From assembly GCA_963580285.1 (NCBI GenBank), contig OY757011.1, forward strand, positions 167,057,406-167,121,405: 64,000 bases of DNA, written 5' to 3'. The notes under the pieces are model-generated. The model did no database searches. It saw only the letters and a program-made list of their open reading frames with translations, and had not been told where the DNA came from. Below are positions 1 to 9,595 of the stretch, one piece after another. Position numbers and translations under genes: made by a program. Every line of letters begins with the position of its first letter. The stretch's first letter is position 1. Source of the DNA: Lucinisca nassula (taxonomy: Eukaryota; Mollusca; Bivalvia; Lucinida; Lucinidae).

Positions 1-546
1 ACGTCTCACTTTGGTTATCTTGTATTACGGATACCTAGAATTTTTTATCTGGTCTCGTTAGGTTCGAGATAACGAGCGTCGACTGTACTTGCAATTTTTT
101 GGTCAAATATAAATGCAAAGGCTTAAAAACAAGATTTCTTGTTCTTATGTATGCTTTTTTGGTTCTCTTGCAAATGCTGGAGTCTATTTATCTCTTTTAT
201 ATAAGAAAATGGCTTTTGAGGGCAAAAACTGCTAAACTGAAATTTTATGTTATTTTTCTGCAACAAAAACACTTAAAACCAAATTCTTGTTCAGTCAGTT
301 CTTATGGGTACTTCTGGTTGTAGTTGAATTGCAGCAGTCTTTTGGGCTCTTTTATGTCATTTTGGGGGAAAAAACAGCATCATTGAAATTTCAGCTTTTG
401 ATAACTTGCCATCGTCCAGCTATGTTGTCTTCTGACAACTCTTGTTACAAAATGCAGGTTGTAACTTTGCCATCTCCAAAACTGTACTGAAAAATCTGTC
501 CATGGTGCTGGTAGGCATTTTTCTTGGAATACCTTAACTTTTTGTG
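1..546. other. Unassigned AT-rich sequence
   Basis: No repeat family, RNA gene or convincing coding region is visible. Short open frames here have no domain-like content. Confidence 0.5.
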
Positions 547-771
547 TTAACCCATTTTATACGGGTGGACTCATTGCTACATGTTGGACAACTCCATTTG
601 TTGTATAAGGGGTGTCAGGCCTATTTTCCATTTTTGTTCTATTTTAGATGGAAAATTCTGTAAGCAAATAGTGCAGGCCCTAATCAGACGCCGCATTCTG
701 CAGCATCTGATCTAGGCCTGCACTGTTTGCCAAGGTACACCTTTAGTGGTTACCCGCATGCAATGGGTTAA
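547..771 (+). mobile_element. P2 MITE, complete copy
   Basis: The element is bounded by TTAA on both sides (547-550 and 768-771). It starts TTAACCCATTTTATACGG and ends in ATGGGTTAA, so the ends are short inverted repeats. The centre (about 668-733) is an H29 hairpin with arms carrying TGCAGGCC on both sides. A TTAA target plus CCC-starting ends is typical of piggyBac-type DNA transposons; that superfamily assignment is inference because no transposase is present. Confidence 0.7.
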
Positions 772-879
772 AAGCAAATTAGACACACACAGTAGAACTT
801 TGCTGGCTCAAACACAGAAGGCTCGTTTACCATGGCTGAGTTGTACCCATGCTTAATTCCCCAGGGAATTCATCCATAT

Positions 880-1062
880 ATATAGTAGTTAGAGAGTGAG
901 GGAGTGTTTGAGTTTTATGTCTCACCAACAGCTAAGGTCTTAGGAAAACGTGACCTCCGTTTAAAGACTCATCCGAAAGTTTGGGGATAATTAAGTGAGA
1001 TTAAAGACTCATCCGAAAGTTTGGGGATAATTAAGTGAGATTTTCTTGTTTTATCTGACAAA
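880..1062. repeat. SINE-D-like fragment
   Basis: The segment with GAGTTTTATGTCTCACCAA and ACTCATCCGAAAGT resembles the SINE-D copy at 50346-50645, which has the same motifs in the same order. It is truncated and lacks the tRNA-like part. Confidence 0.45.
961..1040. repeat. Perfect 40-bp tandem duplication
   Basis: Bases 961-1000 and 1001-1040 are identical by eye (TTAAAGACTC ... TTAAGTGAGA). It lies inside the SINE-D-like fragment and looks like a recent slip or repair duplication. Confidence 0.9.
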
Positions 1063-1074
1063 TGAATGCTGTTT

Positions 1075-1117
1075 GTACTCATTAGAATCGCCTCATCAAA
1101 GTGATTCTAACGAGTAC
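1075..1117. repeat. F-family hairpin remnant
   Basis: The arms GTACTCATTAGAATC and GATTCTAACGAGTAC form an imperfect inverted repeat matching the centre of F elements elsewhere in the window. No element ends are left. Bases 1118-1645 hold nothing else I recognise. Confidence 0.5.
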
Positions 1118-1727
1118 TCAAAGCATGCCTTTATATTGTAGAACACGGAAAAATTATTCCCAAAATGCCTTCTGGCAAGCCATTCAATGGCTTGAACTAT
1201 CCATGTCTCTGACAAAATTTCATGGTCCCAAAGGGGTTCCAGCCCTTGAAGTTCCAGTGTACATGCCTTCTGAAAAGTACTTTTAAGCACAAAAACTAAT
1301 TTTCATTTGAAATTTTTATTAACAATTTAATGAAGATTGAACAATTTTGTCATCATTTGTCATATTGTAACTTTGAAGCAGGTTTTCATTTATATAAAAC
1401 TGTAACATCTATCTTGCATTTGCAGCTGGGATCATTATAACTGACTAAATAATGACAGTCATACCACTCTTTCATTAATGTTTTAAAGAGTTTCATTCAT
1501 TACAAAAACTACTCACCTTTTTTTTTTTCACCAAAAGTATTATCTGCCAAAATTTTTAATTTTGCATTAACAAATAATTTACAAATAATTCATACATGCT
1601 TCTCTACCTAAAATATGGCATTTACCCATAACACATTTTGGAGCTGGCATCATTAGCTCAGTCGGATGACAGCCTGAATGGTATTCAGGGGGTCCCTGAT
1701 TTGATACCTGCCGGGTTGGCAACATTC

Positions 1728-2032
1728 GTTTGTTTGTTTGTTTGATTGATTTTGGGTTTAACGTCCCCGTCAGTTCTGTATAGTTCATTTTGGAGATGTT
1801 GCTTCTAATTTTGTGGGACTTCTACCTGACATTGAGATGAAATGACATCTCAAGCCCTGTCGCCCAATGAAACCAATAGGGTTTATAGGCATGGAAGGTC
1901 CAACTTGCACTGCTTTGCCAGGGCAGGCTTAGATCCAGCGGTATACCAGTACTCATGTGCAGCCTGATTCAGCTCTGCGTGGAAGCATTATGCAGCCAAT
2001 CTATTTCTTCAAGCCCTGATGGGCGGGGTCCT
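1728..2032 (-). mobile_element. SINE-A copy with 8-bp target duplication
   Basis: The sequence reads as the reverse complement of the SINE-A consensus: a TTTG-rich tail, then GGGTTTAACGTCCCCGTC, and finally CAAGCCCTGATGGGCGGGG. CAACATTC flanks it at 1720-1727 and 2033-2040, a target-site duplication inside the host SINE-T. The insertion is therefore younger than the SINE-T copy. Confidence 0.85.
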
Positions 2033-2177
2033 CAACATTCTTTTGTGGAATTTGATCATGAAATCTTTTCTAGGGTCTTCTCACCCTTCACTTCATTCAA
2101 AAAGGGTAGGTAGCTGACTGTTTCTCGCATTGTACTGGAAATCAGCATTTCTAGTCTGAAGATTATAAGAAAGGTCA

Positions 2178-2192
2178 GGGGGGGGGGGGGGG
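2178..2192. repeat. Poly-G run
   Basis: Fifteen consecutive G. It is prone to assembly length error and could form a G-quadruplex. Confidence 0.9.
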
Positions 2193-2310
2193 TCTGGTTA
2201 CCTGTTTTTCCAATATTGACAATGTGCAAGCTGGGAGCCAGCAAATAATGCAAATATGGTGAATGTATAAGCCTGCCCAGGAAAAATTGTGGTTAGATAA
2301 ACTGACCGGC

Positions 2311-2912
2311 ATAATATTGACTGCTGTCATAAGTTTTTCTACGCACATGAGCCGGGTTATTAGGAGTTGCTCTATTCCTTTGGCCAAAACTGGTCTACGA
2401 GCTCCTCATGACATGTCTACGACATATATAATCAGGAAAACTGTGATATATCTCTGCGATTTTGTAAGAGTTTCTACGACACTTATATGAGTACAACAAC
2501 ATGCATAGGAGCTTGGTAAGATGCTTGTTCAACATTGCTATGAGTGTGCAGGAGTTTGAGTTCCGTTCGATCAGTCATGAGTTTGTACTATTCACAACAA
2601 TTTGCGAAGACATTTTAAATAAGTACAACATACTACTAGTTTTGTTCGACTTTGCATGATATATCAAAATATCAGTTTGAGTTATGAAGAGTATAAAAGT
2701 GTCCATATCACTGGCACTCTCGTCATCTATAGGCTCTTTCCTAGCCAGGATGTGGGTAGGTGTGTCCCTCGGAATGGCAGTTGAATTGTCCCTTTTAGCT
2801 GGCAGCCTGCACTTCCTTTTTGGAGGTATGATTATTTTGATGCTTTCGCCCTTGCAGCAGCTACCAGCAAACAATTGGACTTGTATTTATTGCTTTAATA
2901 CATGTAGCTAGT
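2311..2912. other. Unassigned sequence before HINE-1
   Basis: The text is rich in CTACGAC and CATGAC words, like 4800-5249 on the other side of the HINE-1/SINE-A composite. The two may be halves of one older element, but I cannot find paired ends. No coding evidence is visible. Confidence 0.35.
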
Positions 2913-4496
2913 TATAGCCCCGCTTTGAAAAAGTGGGGCTATATTGGATTTGCCATGTCCTTCTGTCATTCCGTAATTCCGTGATTCCGTTAATTTGTGT
3001 TGGCTCCATAACTTTGTATCTGCTTAACATATTTTCATGAAACTTCACACAAATGTTAAACACCATAAGACAATGTGCAGAGCGAAGGAATTATAACTGT
3101 GGATTGCCTACTTTTGGAGTTATTGCCCTTTGAACATTTTCCGTAATTCCGTAATTCCGTGATTCCGTTAATTTGTGTTGGCTCCATAACTTTGTATCTG
3201 CTTAACATATTTTCATGAAACTTCACACAAATGTTAAACACCATAAGACAATGTGCAGAGCGAAGGAATTATAACTGTGGATTGCCTACTTTTGGAGTTA
3301 TTGCCCTTTGAACATTGAAAAATGGCAATTTTAATTGTGTCCGCTTCATAACTCGAAAACCGTTTGAGATATTTTTAGGAAACTTCACACAAATGTTAAG
3401 CACTATGAGACGATGTGCAGAGCGCAGGAACCATAACTCTGCTTATTTTTGGAGTTATTGCCCTTTGAACATTGAAAAATGGCAATTTTAACAGTGTCCG
3501 CTTCATAACTCGAAAACCGTTTGAGATAATTTCATGAAACTTCACACAAATGTTAAGCACTATGAGACAATGTGCAGAGCGCAAGAACCATAACTCTGGT
3601 TTTCGTATTTTCTGTGTGTCTGTCTGTGTGTCTGTCTGTGTCTGTTAACAATTTTCGTGTCCGCTCCATAACTTTAAAACCCATTCACATATTTTCATGA
3701 AACTTCACACAAACATTAAACACCATGAGATGGTGTGCAGAGTGCAGGAACCATAACTCTGGATTGCCTAATTTTTGAGTTATTTCCCTTTGAATATTGA
3801 AAAATATCAATTTTAGCCGTCTTTGCTCGATAACTCAAAAACCGTTTGAGATAATTTTATGAAACTTCACACAAATGTAAAGCACCATATTACGTGTGCA
3901 GAGCGCAGGAACCCAAACTCTGGATTGTCTACTTTTTCAGTTATAGGCTTTTGAATATTAAAAAATGGCAATTTTAACTATGTCCGCTCCATAACCGTTT
4001 CTGATATTTTCATGAAACTTCAAATAAATGAAAAGCACCTTGAGATGATGTGCAGAGTGCAGGAACCATAACTCTGGTTTGCCTACTTTAGGAGTTATTG
4101 CCCTTTGAACATTTAAAAAGGCAATTTTGACTGTGTCGGCTCCATAACTCACAAACCATTTGAGATATTTTCATGACACTTCACACAAGTGTAAAGCACC
4201 ATGAGACAATGTGCAGAGCGCAGGAACCCTGACTCTGATTTGCCTACTTTAGGAGTTATTACCCTTTGAACATTGAAAAATGGAAGATGAAATTTAGTAT
4301 AAACATGGACATTCTGGTAATGTATCATGCTCATTGAAATGAGGGACAAGGGCTCACAACTCTTAGAGTTTTTCCAGATAATGTAAAATTTTCAACAGTT
4401 ATTTCTTGTTCATAACTGTTTTCTCTGCAGCTTAAATAACTTTCTTCTCTGACAGCGCTGAAGCGGGGCTATAGTCAGATCCTCTGACAGCTCTAG
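2913..4496 (+). mobile_element. HINE-1, Helentron-like non-autonomous element
   Basis: The 5' end is a palindrome (2913-2943) beginning TATAGCCCCGCTT. The same motif returns inverted near the 3' end (4461-4472, AAGCGGGGCTAT). It is followed by a 6-bp stem-loop GTCAGA-TCC-TCTGAC (4474-4488) and terminal CTAG (4493-4496) before a T. Subterminal inverted repeats, a 3' stem-loop, a CTAG end, T-T insertion and an internal tandem array are hallmarks of Helentron-associated elements as I know them; the assignment is inference. No Rep/Helicase is encoded. Confidence 0.7.
2971..4290 (+). repeat. Tandem array of about 165-178-bp units in HINE-1
   Basis: There are about eight units, each containing variants of TCCATAACT, TTTTCATGAAACTTCACAC, ATGTGCAGAGCGCAGGAA and GAGTTATTGCCCTTTGAA. 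The first two units (starting 2971 and 3149) are 178 bp apart and look identical; later units are diverged. A TGTCTGTCTG microsatellite interrupts at 3611-3645. Open frames across the array are by-products of the repeat. Confidence 0.85.
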
Positions 4497-4787
4497 TTTG
4501 CCTTGCCCCTGCCAATAGGTGCTTGAAGAAATTATAGGGCTGCATGATGCTTCCTCGCAGAGCTGAAACCGACCCACGCATGAGTACTGGTAAACCGCTC
4601 AGAGGATCTAAGACTGCCCAGGCAAAGCGGTGTGAATAGGACCGTCCATGCTTATAAACCCTATTGGTTTCATTGGGCGGCAGGGATTAAGATGTCATTT
4701 CAGTGAATATCGGGTAAAAGTCCCACAAAATTGGATTACAGTGTTAACAGGGACGTTAAACCTCAAATCAAACAAAATCAAACAAAA
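4497..4787 (+). mobile_element. SINE-A copy with split target duplication
   Basis: Forward SINE-A ending GACGTTAAACCTCAAATC plus an A-rich tail. CATGTAGCTAGT follows at 4788-4799; its partner lies at 2901-2912, beyond HINE-1. The HINE therefore appears to have landed exactly at this SINE's 5' boundary. Confidence 0.8.
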
Positions 4788-4799
4788 CATGTAGCTAGT

Positions 4800-5249
4800 A
4801 ATCTGGCTGTAACATGTACAGACTCGTACTATGTCATACAGTTGGCATGTCGTCTCGTAGGAATGTCATAGCCAACTCGTGATATCTTGGCATTATATCA
4901 TACTTTGTCGCAGCAGCTCATGACTAACTAGTGGTATGTCATAGTGGCTAACAGCAGACTAAACTTGCACAAGATCCTACAATATTACCAAGATATTCAC
5001 ACAACACGCTACAAATTAGTTACAAGATCATTATAAGTTAAGCTCCACCCACTTTAGACGAGTTTTCCTGAGAATTTTAAACCATTTGAAATTCTCATAG
5101 GCTATTCCTGATAAGCTATGAGTTGTGGCGAGTTGTGGCGTGTTGAGGTGAGATGCGCCAGCAACCGCCAACACTATGACATGCTACGAGTTGTTAACTT
5201 GGGACATCTTGTATCCAAACTCGTGACTGTGTGACAGGGGTATAACCCT
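4800..5249. other. Unassigned sequence
   Basis: Many ACTCGT, CATGAC and GAGTTGTGGCG words with local short repeats occur, but no gene or known ends. It may be the right half of the element suggested at 2311-2912. Confidence 0.3.
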
Positions 5250-5483
5250 ACTGTACATGACAACCTCTACCTTTGCAAACAGTGTAGATCCAGATCAGAT
5301 GGCTTCTGAAGAAGCCATCTGATAAGCAAATTGTGTGATCCAGATTACATGAAGAAGCGATCTGAGCAGGATCAACATTGTTTATCATTCAGTTTGAAAA
5401 TTGGAATAAATACACTATTTCAAGCAATTTGATAGATAGAAATTGGTGTTGCAACTTAATTTATTCAGCAGGATAAGGTTCTT
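5250..5483 (-). mobile_element. Degenerate P1 MITE
   Basis: An H29 hairpin (GCAAACAGTGTAGATCC, GAAGAAGCCATCTGAT) is followed by GAATAAAT, GCAATTTGAT and a terminal ATTCAGCAGGATAAGG. This is the P1 order with indels. The left TTAA is lost. Bases 5484-5812 hold nothing I recognise. Confidence 0.55.
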
Positions 5484-5812
5484 GTGCATGGTTTTTGAAA
5501 CTGAACCTTTAAATCATTCTATTAAACCTGTTGTATTTTTATATAAAGAAACAGCTTAAGCATTTTTGGAGCGTAGCTGTTGCAGCGTAGCTCCAGTGAG
5601 ATGAGAAGTGATTTTGGCACTACTTTCGCTGTTACTGCATATGACCCAATCACCAGTGAAAACATAGTACCCCGCGTTAACGTAGTAGATTATTACGCCA
5701 TGCGGTATCTTCTTATAGACTGCTTCACAGACCACCTATTTCAAACGGAATAGATGGGTATTTTTAATAGATGAACTGTGTAGCAGTCTAATCGTTTTAT
5801 AGTTCAGTTCAT

Positions 5813-6061
5813 ATAACCCAGATTACAGCTCATTTGTACCATAAAATCCCAAACCTGGCAACTTGCAAACAGGACAAACCCAGATCAGATACCACAGAAC
5901 GTGGAGTCTCATTATGCCCTTCACTGCATACTTACAAAAAGGTTCAGCCATTTTTGCCAAATATTTCGTGGAAGCCACAACCTGACATCCCTGATTTTAA
6001 AATGAACTCATTCCATACTGATATAAGGTGTTGAGGATTCCATTCGTTTAAAATGGGTTAA
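5813..6061 (-). mobile_element. P2 MITE, diverged
   Basis: It ends TTTAAAATGGGTTAA (TTAA 6058-6061) and contains AACCTGACATCCCTGATTTT and CCATTCCATACTGATATAAG, the reverse complement of the P2 left half. The left end is degraded. Confidence 0.55.
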
Positions 6062-6164
6062 AAGTATGCAGTGTGGGTCGATAATGTATTACCAAAATAA
6101 GACAGTTGGAATGAGTTTGGACAGGAGCACGTCAAGGCTTATATTGTAAGGAGTAAATTTTGCA

Positions 6165-6226
6165 GTTTAGACACAGATGAGACGCCACTTGTTGTAGCGT
6201 CTGATCTGGGTCTGCTATGTTTGTCC
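6165..6226. repeat. H29 hairpin module, isolated
   Basis: Imperfect inverted repeat TAGACACAGATGAGACGCC ... GGTCTGCTATGTTTG, with the R2-type GAGACGC inner arm. The outer element ends are not clear. Confidence 0.4.
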
Positions 6227-6279
6227 CTAAAAAGGCTGCTAGACATATACTCAGAGTATGGGTTAACGTGTGTGTGTGA

Positions 6280-6297
6280 GGGGGGGGGGGGGGGGGG
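6280..6297. repeat. GT then poly-G tract
   Basis: A short GT repeat is followed by 18 G. Confidence 0.9.
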
Positions 6298-6360
6298 CAA
6301 TGTTACTTTTTTAAAGCGACCTGTCTGCGTCCTAGGCATGTGACCATAAATAAAGCAAAT

Positions 6361-6505
6361 TATCAGCTCAGACGCAAGTTCGATACCTGCCGGGTTCGGC
6401 AACGTTCTTTCCAGGAGATTGATCGTGAAATCTGTTCCACGGTGATTCTATCCCTTTCGCTGATTCAAGAAGGGCAGTTGTTGGTTTCCGGTAAAAGACT
6501 GTGTA
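6361..6505 (+). mobile_element. SINE-T fragment
   Basis: It contains GTTCGATACCTGCCGGGTT, a good B-box GGTTCGANACC-like core, followed by TGATCGTGAAATCTGTTC and GGCAGTTGTTGGTTTCCGG. It matches the centre of SINE-T; the 5' head and 3' tail are missing. Confidence 0.6.
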
Positions 6506-7445
6506 CTGTGCTGTATTGACAATATCTAACCAAAGAAATTGCCTTAATGCCAGATCGTTCCATAAATGGCCTCGTCGAGGCAATTTATTTTTATATAATA
6601 ATTATGGAGTATAATGTCTAAACCTCTTCAAATATTCCTATGGATTGATATTGACAATAACTAACCCAAGAAACTGTCGTATGCAAGATCACTTCATAAA
6701 TGGCTTCACCGATGCAATATATATTTAGAAAAATGTTAACAGAGTATAATGTTCAAACCATTCTGAATACACCGATCATTTTTGGCATTCGGATTGATAT
6801 TGACAATACCTAACCCATGAGGCTGTTTTATGCAAGAATACTTTATGAATGGCCTCGCCGAGGCAAAATAATATAAAAAATGAATATGGAGTATAACATC
6901 TAAACCCGGCTTTGATCATTTCCGGCGTACAGGTTGATATTGACAATACATTACCCGCAAAATTGTCTTATGCCAAATTACTTTACAAACGGCCTCGCCT
7001 ATGCAAACTGAAAAATTATTTCGAAGTGTAACTTCTAATCTACTTGGAATATTTTTGACAACTGTTAGCATACAGATAGATAATGTTCAGATCTAACCAA
7101 CGCGATTCCTGAATGCCCAATTTCTTTATTTTAGCCTCGGCAAGGTAAAAAATTCACCCACTGACACGGTCGTATAACTTTCAACCCGACGGGTATATTT
7201 TTATGTTTTGCATGCAGATGTAAATTGACAAGATCAAGCTAATGGTATTGTCTAATGCCAGATAGCTTTATAAACAGCCTCACCGAGGCAATTTTTAAAG
7301 ACTGATTACGGATGTATAACTTATAAACTGCTGGGAAAAGTATGATAATTTTTCACATGAAGATAAACATCATCAAGACGTAACCAAGAAGAATCTAATG
7401 CAAGATAACCTCCCCAACGTAATTTTTCAAAAACTGATTACATAA
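6506..7445. repeat. Degenerate tandem array, about 140-bp period, seven units
   Basis: Recurrent words are ATTGACAATA.CTAACC, ATGCAAGAT, GGCCTCGCCGAGGCA and GAGTATAA. The GGCCTCG-type core lies at about 6568, 6703, 6852, 6992, 7134, 7275 and 7408, giving spacings of 133-149 bp. Each core is a short palindrome in its best copies. The array is old, with heavy divergence. I see no coding signature. Confidence 0.75.
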
Positions 7446-7452
7446 AATAACT

Positions 7453-7971
7453 TTAACCTTTAGCATGCTGTAGGCGCATTCGTGCGCCCGTGAAAACGTA
7501 ATGGCGCCACGCTGTAGGCGCATTCGTGCGCCGAAATTGACTGGTGTGCTTGGTGCGACTCATAGAAAAGGAGGAACTCTCGTTTTTCGGTGCGGTTTGG
7601 CATTTCAGTATCAAATAACATCCGGGCATCGATGAAAAAAAAAACTTGCCGATTCGATGTTTTTGGATGGATTTTCTTCGGGTTTTCTGGGTAAGGATGC
7701 AATTTTTTTTAGGAAATCGCTACTTTTTGACGAACTTGATCTAATCGAGCCCAAAATACGCTCTGAAAGGGTGTTTTAAACGATTTTTCAACTCAGTCAG
7801 CTGAGTGACAGTAGGCTACTTTCGTTTTCCATATGCTTTGAATGGTGGAGAAATCAAGAAAAATACGGGTTTTTGCGAGTTAAAAGTTGCTGAAAATGGT
7901 AGTATTTGATAAAAACAATTCAGTGGGACGGAGTATCGATAAAAAAATTAATTCAGCAGGGTAAAGGTTAA
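7453..7971 (+). mobile_element. P3, TTAA-flanked element
   Basis: It starts TTAACCTTTAGCATGCTG and ends CAGCAGGGTAAAGGTTAA; the ends are imperfect inverted repeats related to P1 ends. It contains two perfect 16-nt hairpins GGCGCA-TTCG-TGCGCC (7473-7488, 7517-7532). No transposase is present. Confidence 0.55.
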
Positions 7972-8298
7972 ATAAAAATCAAAAATGAGTTCCTTTAAGA
8001 GCAACGAAAACATACATAAGAAAGAAGATGGGTCATACTACGTAGTTTCGGCTAATAAAGCCTCATCAGTGACCCTGTAATGATCCGGCAAAGAAAGCCA
8101 GAGGAAACATACTGCAATTTTGCGAATTTCGAATAGGCAGTCGATTCAAAGACTGGTATAAATCAAAATGGGGTCAAAATGATTAAAAACATGTCTAGAA
8201 TATGAGTCTAAACCAATAATTTATTTCTGATTACTCAGAATATTCACGCTGACCTCAAAGGACCAAAAGTAAAATATAAACTGCACTATGGTTGATGT
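7970..8298. repeat. 329-bp direct repeat, copy 1
   Basis: The unit runs from AAATAAAAATCAAAAATGAG to CTATGGTTGATGT. It matches copy 2 at 8353-8681 without a difference that I can see. No coding evidence. Confidence 0.9.
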
Positions 8299-8352
8299 AC
8301 TGGGAGACGTTTTACGGCCGCCACACGGCACAACACCAGCTGCAGTGAAGGC

Positions 8353-8681
8353 AAATAAAAATCAAAAATGAGTTCCTTTAAGAGCAACGAAAACATACAT
8401 AAGAAAGAAGATGGGTCATACTACGTAGTTTCGGCTAATAAAGCCTCATCAGTGACCCTGTAATGATCCGGCAAAGAAAGCCAGAGGAAACATACTGCAA
8501 TTTTGCGAATTTCGAATAGGCAGTCGATTCAAAGACTGGTATAAATCAAAATGGGGTCAAAATGATTAAAAACATGTCTAGAATATGAGTCTAAACCAAT
8601 AATTTATTTCTGATTACTCAGAATATTCACGCTGACCTCAAAGGACCAAAAGTAAAATATAAACTGCACTATGGTTGATGT
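8353..8681. repeat. 329-bp direct repeat, copy 2
   Basis: Identical by eye to 7970-8298, separated by a 54-bp spacer containing GACGTTTTACGGCCGCC. It is either a recent duplication or an assembly artefact joining two alleles. Confidence 0.9.
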
Positions 8682-8764
8682 TTAAAGCCGCCAAACAATT
8701 GCGCAAGCCGCAGTTATTGCACGAACCATAGCTCAGCAGAAATCTACAAGTAAACTGTAGAACT

Positions 8765-8971
8765 GCATGGTTGCTGTATCTCTCAAAAACATTGATTTTG
8801 GGTTCTTGATAAAACTGCCTCGTCAAGGCGGTTCAATCAAGTCCCCGCAATCAATGTTTTGAGCAGAGATAAGAAAATAGCACAATTTTGTATCTAAAAA
8901 TTTCCATTTTTTTTTTTTTTTTTTTTCCAAAAAATTGACAATGTATTTGTACAGGCGTGTTTTCGTGATGG
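8765..8971 (+). mobile_element. F-family MITE, truncated
   Basis: The central inverted repeat (TGCCTCGTCAAGGCGG with flanking arms), GAGCAGAGATAAGAAAA, a poly-T run and terminal GGCGTGTTTTCGTGATGG are present. The left terminal repeat is missing. Confidence 0.6.
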
Positions 8972-9595
8972 TTGTTGCGGGGTCTACACCTTAGCGTGAA
9001 TTAATTTCAATATATGTCTTGTTGCTTTAACACGACTTCTGGCCCAGAATAGCTTCAAACAGCTATGTTCATTGGATCAATATGATTAAAATACAAATCA
9101 GACGCTAAATCAAATTATCAAAGCTACGCTCCATCAGCACTCTCAGTGCTTTGATTTCCAATTAGTAGAGAACTTCTATAGTAGTCAATTTCTATATTGT
9201 GATCAGGAATTACGGTAACCACCTAGCAATGTCCTGAGATTGTCATCGTGGCCAAAAGCGAGACTGCAGAAGTTCATTATATTCAGCACCGGACAACAAA
9301 CTTTCGTTCAAACATAGGAAATGCTCGGAGAAAAATAGATAACTGTTGATACTGCACGACCGCAGTTTTCCGTGACCAAATAACTATGCCCAAGGCTAAA
9401 AAATATTCAAGATATTATCTTCATTACGACAGATTTGCTTTTCAAAGTCAGATTTTTATTTTGCTACATTAATCTGTTAATGGATTTAGTTAACTACAAA
9501 TGCCTTTTGGGGCAGCAATGTAAATATATAAAAATATATAAATAATAATTATGTTAGTCAAATCAAAACATTTTTCCATGCATGCCAATCAGCGT
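8972..9595. other. Unassigned sequence
   Basis: No repeat family or coding signal recognised, apart from AT-rich runs near 9525-9550. Confidence 0.4.

Larger units (their letters stand above)
1646..2310 (+). mobile_element. SINE-T copy split by a SINE-A insertion
   Basis: The tRNA-like head is at about 1646-1716 (TTAGCTCAGTCGG as A-box region, TTTGATACC as B-box region). The body resumes at 2041 with TGATCATGAAATCTTTTC, which is the order seen in the uninterrupted copies at 11597-11895 and 59697-59937 (both on the minus strand). The copy is interrupted at 1728-2032. Confidence 0.7.
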
